Assembly (NCBI GenBank): GCA_964430505.1
Contig: CAYSGH010000019.1
Span: 1-61,042 of the forward strand
DNA: 61,042 nucleotides
Direction of reading: 5' to 3'
Origin: UBA6176 sp032119375
Lineage (GTDB): Bacteria; Verrucomicrobiota; Verrucomicrobiia; Limisphaerales; UBA9464
Shown: positions 58,442-61,042 of the stretch, in pieces
Layout: each line of letters begins with the position of its first letter
Numbering within the stretch: position 1 is the stretch's first letter
Position numbers and translations under genes: made by a program
The notes under the pieces: model-generated
Told to the model about the DNA's origin: nothing
What the model saw: only the letters and a program-made list of their open reading frames with translations
Database searches by the model: none

Positions 58442-60607
58442 CTAGCGCGCCGCCTCGAACACGGCCCAGGTCATGCCCCCGGCCGGGACCGTGACGGGCA
58501 CCTCGGCGACGGCGTCCGGCCCCATGTGGAGCGACCGACGCTTTCCATCCGCATGGATGACGCGGGCGCGTCCGCTGAGGCCGGTGTAGTGGAGGTTGAC
58601 GCGCACCGCGCGCGTGACGGGTTCCTCCAGCGGGTTGAAGACGACCAACATCCCCTTCTCGCGGCCACGCGGGTTCACGTGAAGCATCCAGTCGATGTCC
58701 CGCCCGTCCGGACGTCGGCCATGGACGAGGTCCGATTCCAGCACCTCGCGGTGTTGCTTGAACCATTGGACACGGGCGCGGACGGCGTCGCGGGTGCGGT
58801 CGGTGTCGAAGAGGCGGGGGCCGCGGTAGCAGGCCTGGACGCCAAGGGCGAGGTTGCTGTCGAGCATCCGGCCATAGTGGTCGAGGTGTTGGTCGAGGGG
58901 TTCGATCGTCGCGGCCGCGCCGCCCCCGTGGTACTGCGTCAGCGGCACGAACATCCAGCCCATGGACGGCGTCTTTTGCCAGGTGCCGTCCCAGATGTTC
59001 TGGCGCGTGTGGAGCACCTGTTGCTCCCGAGGGAGGGACCAGTTGTCCTCGCGATAGCCCATGCCGGTCTTGGTGGAACCCGAGAGGAAGTAATGGTCGG
59101 GGACGTTCAGGTAGATGCCCTCCGAACGGCACCAGCGGTAGAAGTCGGAGATGAGGCGCCACTGGTTCCAGCGGGAGTCGTCGAGCCCGCGGTGGGCGGG
59201 GTGGTTGGTGGCGGCGCAGGGGTCGCCCGGATACGAGCCGTCGTGCTCCAGGAGGGTGAACCCGCTGGTCTTGTGGAAGTCGTAGAGACGCCGGAAGTAG
59301 TTCGTGCCCCACCGGCTGCACAGGCACGGCGAGTTGCCGAACACCGGCTTCAGCCCGGGCGGCATCACGACGTCGTCGGCACGCCCGACCGACCGGGAGG
59401 CGAGGAGCGAGTAGGACCCGATTTCAATGCCGCGGCTGCGCGCATGGGAGGCCCATGCCTGGGCACGCTCGAGGACCTGCGGGCGCTCGTCCTCCATGTT
59501 GAACCCGCTCCCAAAGCTCAGGATGAGCATCTCGAACCCCGCGGCCGCGCATTGTTCAATCGCGTTGGTGACGGCCTTGGGATCGGACGACACCAGGTGG
59601 AGCATCAGCGGGTTCTCGGTCGTCCAGGGAGCGAGCGTGCGATAGAAGCGGCGCACGGCGAGCCCCTGCCGCTCCCGGTCGGTCGAGTCCTGGGCAATGA
59701 CCCACCCGCGGAACGACTCGAAGGACCCCCCCGGAGGAATGTCCTGCCCCGGGCCCAGGTCCGGCCCCACCTCAAGCAGGCACGGGGTGCGGCGCTCGTA
59801 GTTCACCTGGGTCAGGAACTCCGGGTCCTCCAGCCACCGATAGCTCCGGCGATTCGCGCCCGTCGCCATCATGCCGCCAAACGACATGTCGGTCTCGACA
59901 TGGAGGTTCGGGGGCGTGCGGCCCTCGATGCTCAGCTCGTCCACCTCGGACGCGCGCTCGACCGCCGCCAGCACGTCGCTGGCAAGTCGGCCCAGGCGGA
60001 TGGAACGCGGGCCGGCGTTCGACACGGTGATCCACTTCCCGTAGCACGGCAGGCCGTCGTACACCTCGTAGTGGACGGACACGCGCACGCCCTCCGCGTC
60101 GCCGGGCGGGCCGGCAAAGTCGAGGCGCAACGCGGCCCCCGTGGGCGGCCATGCCACGCCCGGGGCATGATGCCGCACCCGCTTCCACGGCATCCGTTCC
60201 ACCGGGCTGCCCATGGCATGGCCCACGTACTGGAAGGCCGTCGGGGCCGACGTCATCCCCGCGAGCCATCCGGGCCGAAGGAAGGCCTTGTTGGGCTGGC
60301 CCTTGAGCCCGCCCACCTCCATGCGCTGGCCGTTGATTTCCACCCAAGCCTCCGGCTTGACCGCCCGCAGCCAGGTCTCGCCGGTGGGAAGGGAGGAAAA
60401 CTCAATGGTGGCGGCATTGTCCCCCAGGCGGACCACGCGGCGGACCAGGCCGTTCTCAAGGGCGATCTCGCGTCCGTTGGCCCGGGTTTCGACGCGGGCC
60501 TTGAACGGGCTGGGGTCCACCAGCCAATCCGGCGTGGACGCGGCAGGGGCGATCCATGGGAGGGCCAGGACGGCCCAAGCCAAGGCGATGACGTGCGGTC
60601 GGCGCAT
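58442..60607 (-). CDS. Secreted glycoside-hydrolase-like protein (GH36/GH-D-like)
   Basis: 721 residues. Signal peptide MRRPHVIALAWAVLALPWIAPAAS. A beta-sandwich-like N-terminal half is followed by a (beta/alpha)-barrel-like segment with TLLEHDGSYPGD around 451-462, where D456 could be a catalytic acid or nucleophile, and YLNVPDHYF and SLPREQQVLHTRQNIW further on. The C-terminal part has a beta-sandwich (NPLEEPVTRAVRVNLHYTG). This order resembles alpha-galactosidase-type enzymes (GH27/GH36 clan) in PVC bacteria, but I cannot confirm the family, and the catalytic pair is not established. The start is ATG 60607. It would act in the periplasm or outside. Confidence 0.65.
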   Translation of the reverse strand: MRRPHVIALAWAVLALPWIAPAASTPDWLVDPSPFKARVETRANGREIALENGLVRRVVRLGDNAATIEFSSLPTGETWLRAVKPEAWVEINGQRMEVGGLKGQPNKAFLRPGWLAGMTSAPTAFQYVGHAMGSPVERMPWKRVRHHAPGVAWPPTGAALRLDFAGPPGDAEGVRVSVHYEVYDGLPCYGKWITVSNAGPRSIRLGRLASDVLAAVERASEVDELSIEGRTPPNLHVETDMSFGGMMATGANRRSYRWLEDPEFLTQVNYERRTPCLLEVGPDLGPGQDIPPGGSFESFRGWVIAQDSTDRERQGLAVRRFYRTLAPWTTENPLMLHLVSSDPKAVTNAIEQCAAAGFEMLILSFGSGFNMEDERPQVLERAQAWASHARSRGIEIGSYSLLASRSVGRADDVVMPPGLKPVFGNSPCLCSRWGTNYFRRLYDFHKTSGFTLLEHDGSYPGDPCAATNHPAHRGLDDSRWNQWRLISDFYRWCRSEGIYLNVPDHYFLSGSTKTGMGYREDNWSLPREQQVLHTRQNIWDGTWQKTPSMGWMFVPLTQYHGGGAAATIEPLDQHLDHYGRMLDSNLALGVQACYRGPRLFDTDRTRDAVRARVQWFKQHREVLESDLVHGRRPDGRDIDWMLHVNPRGREKGMLVVFNPLEEPVTRAVRVNLHYTGLSGRARVIHADGKRRSLHMGPDAVAEVPVTVPAGGMTWAVFEAAR

Positions 60608-60779
60608 GGACCTCAGGGTTTCATGGGGAAGGCCGCGAAGGCGAGCCTTGGCGACAACGCCGCGCCGGACAGGGCGCCTCCCACTCCCCTGTCACCGACA
60701 ACTTCGGGATGCACGCTGAAGCAGCGCGAGAGCATTCTCACCGTTCCCTTCTGCCGGGACCCGTGCTTGGATTGCAGTC

Positions 60780-61042
60780 ATGCAGCCTGCACGCGTCATC
60801 GCACGGGTTCCCGCGAAAGCCGCGGCGGTGGGCTGCGCCTTGATCCTGTCCCTGGTCATGGCGTGCCGGGCGGAAACCGTCCGTGGGGCCGCGGATGAGG
60901 CCGCCCTGCGCTCCGACGCGCGGAAGACGTTCAAGGAGCACGTGGAACCCTTCGTGAAGACGTATTGCACGAAATGCCACGGCGGCGGCCGCGCCAAGGC
61001 CAACGTCAACCTCGAGGTCGATCTGAAGGATCCCGGCCGCGG
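60780..61042 (+). CDS. PVC-type secreted cytochrome c (partial, cut by window edge)
   Basis: Only the first 87 residues are present. Start ATG 60780. A hydrophobic signal segment (AAAVGCALILSLVMACRA) is followed by FKEHVEPFVKTYCTKCHGGG, i.e. a heme-binding YCTKCH motif in the context typical of Planctomycetota/Verrucomicrobiota secreted cytochromes (the PSCyt1 and DUF1592/DUF1588-type families: F..hV.PfL...C..CH). The following KANVNLEVDLKDP also fits. The rest lies outside the window, so the full architecture is unknown. Confidence 0.8.
   Translation, partial: MQPARVIARVPAKAAAVGCALILSLVMACRAETVRGAADEAALRSDARKTFKEHVEPFVKTYCTKCHGGGRAKANVNLEVDLKDPGR

Noticed and set aside
57488..60898. A long plus-strand open frame
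   Set aside because: It lies opposite the FkbM, MiaE and glycosidase-like genes; composition is Gly/Arg/Ala-rich with no motif.

Overview
The window is high-GC DNA that most resembles a member of the Verrucomicrobiota (PVC superphylum). This is inferred from family content: a very large secreted protein carrying the PVC-type heme module (N-terminal 'membrane-bound dehydrogenase' propeller, HEAT-like region, C-terminal CxxCH domain), a PEP-CTERM protein, giant lamin-tail/CotH proteins, and paired FG-GAP/ASPIC-UnbV proteins. I saw no rRNA, transposase, integrase, phage gene or CRISPR array, and no recognisable transcription factor. About 42 protein genes and one tRNA are supported, most on the minus strand.

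Layout. 1-5.8 kb: a PEP-CTERM protein, a small repeated secreted protein, the PVC heme protein and cysteine synthase. 6-19.8 kb: secreted proteins (LTD/CotH, an Ig-domain protein, two translationally coupled FG-GAP/UnbV paralogues). 19.9-22.2 kb: a Rieske protein and a cytochrome b6-type subunit fused to two c-type heme domains, together a quinol:cytochrome c oxidoreductase. 22.3-25.8 kb: a low-complexity repeat element, tRNA-Gly(GCC), a PIG-L deacetylase with a Gfo/Idh/MocA oxidoreductase, and RecF. 26-33 kb: a secreted beta-helix-like protein with an internal, almost identical 813-bp duplication, then an MMPL/RND transporter and a DUF481 outer-membrane protein. 33-40 kb: a 1976-residue LTD/CotH protein, a small coiled-coil protein and a cytochrome c'-like lipoprotein.

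40.3-46.3 kb is the most interesting region: a compact type II fatty-acid/polyketide-like set. It holds an active ketosynthase, a ketosynthase-like partner lacking the catalytic Cys, a ketoreductase and an acyl carrier protein. Divergent from these is a flavin-dependent halogenase-like enzyme, and overlapping its 3' end is a HydE-like radical SAM enzyme. This looks like a small uncharacterised secondary-metabolite or unusual-lipid pathway.

46.5-61 kb: small envelope proteins; an operon-like run of rhodanese, HDAC-family deacetylase, RbsD/FucU protein and PQQ-type beta-propeller; an MFS transporter; a membrane-anchored GrpE-like protein; and a long co-directional series (glycosidase-like protein, MiaE, FkbM methyltransferase, fused CobA-HemD, TPMT-like methyltransferase, PilZ-like protein, PilT/PilU ATPase). 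The right edge cuts a second PVC-type cytochrome.

At genome-architecture level, five gene junctions are exact 4-bp ATGA/GTGA overlaps, and several strong GC-rich intrinsic terminators follow genes. Three intergenic regions carry a shared element made of a G-rich GGGGAGC arm and a C-rich GCTCCCC arm.
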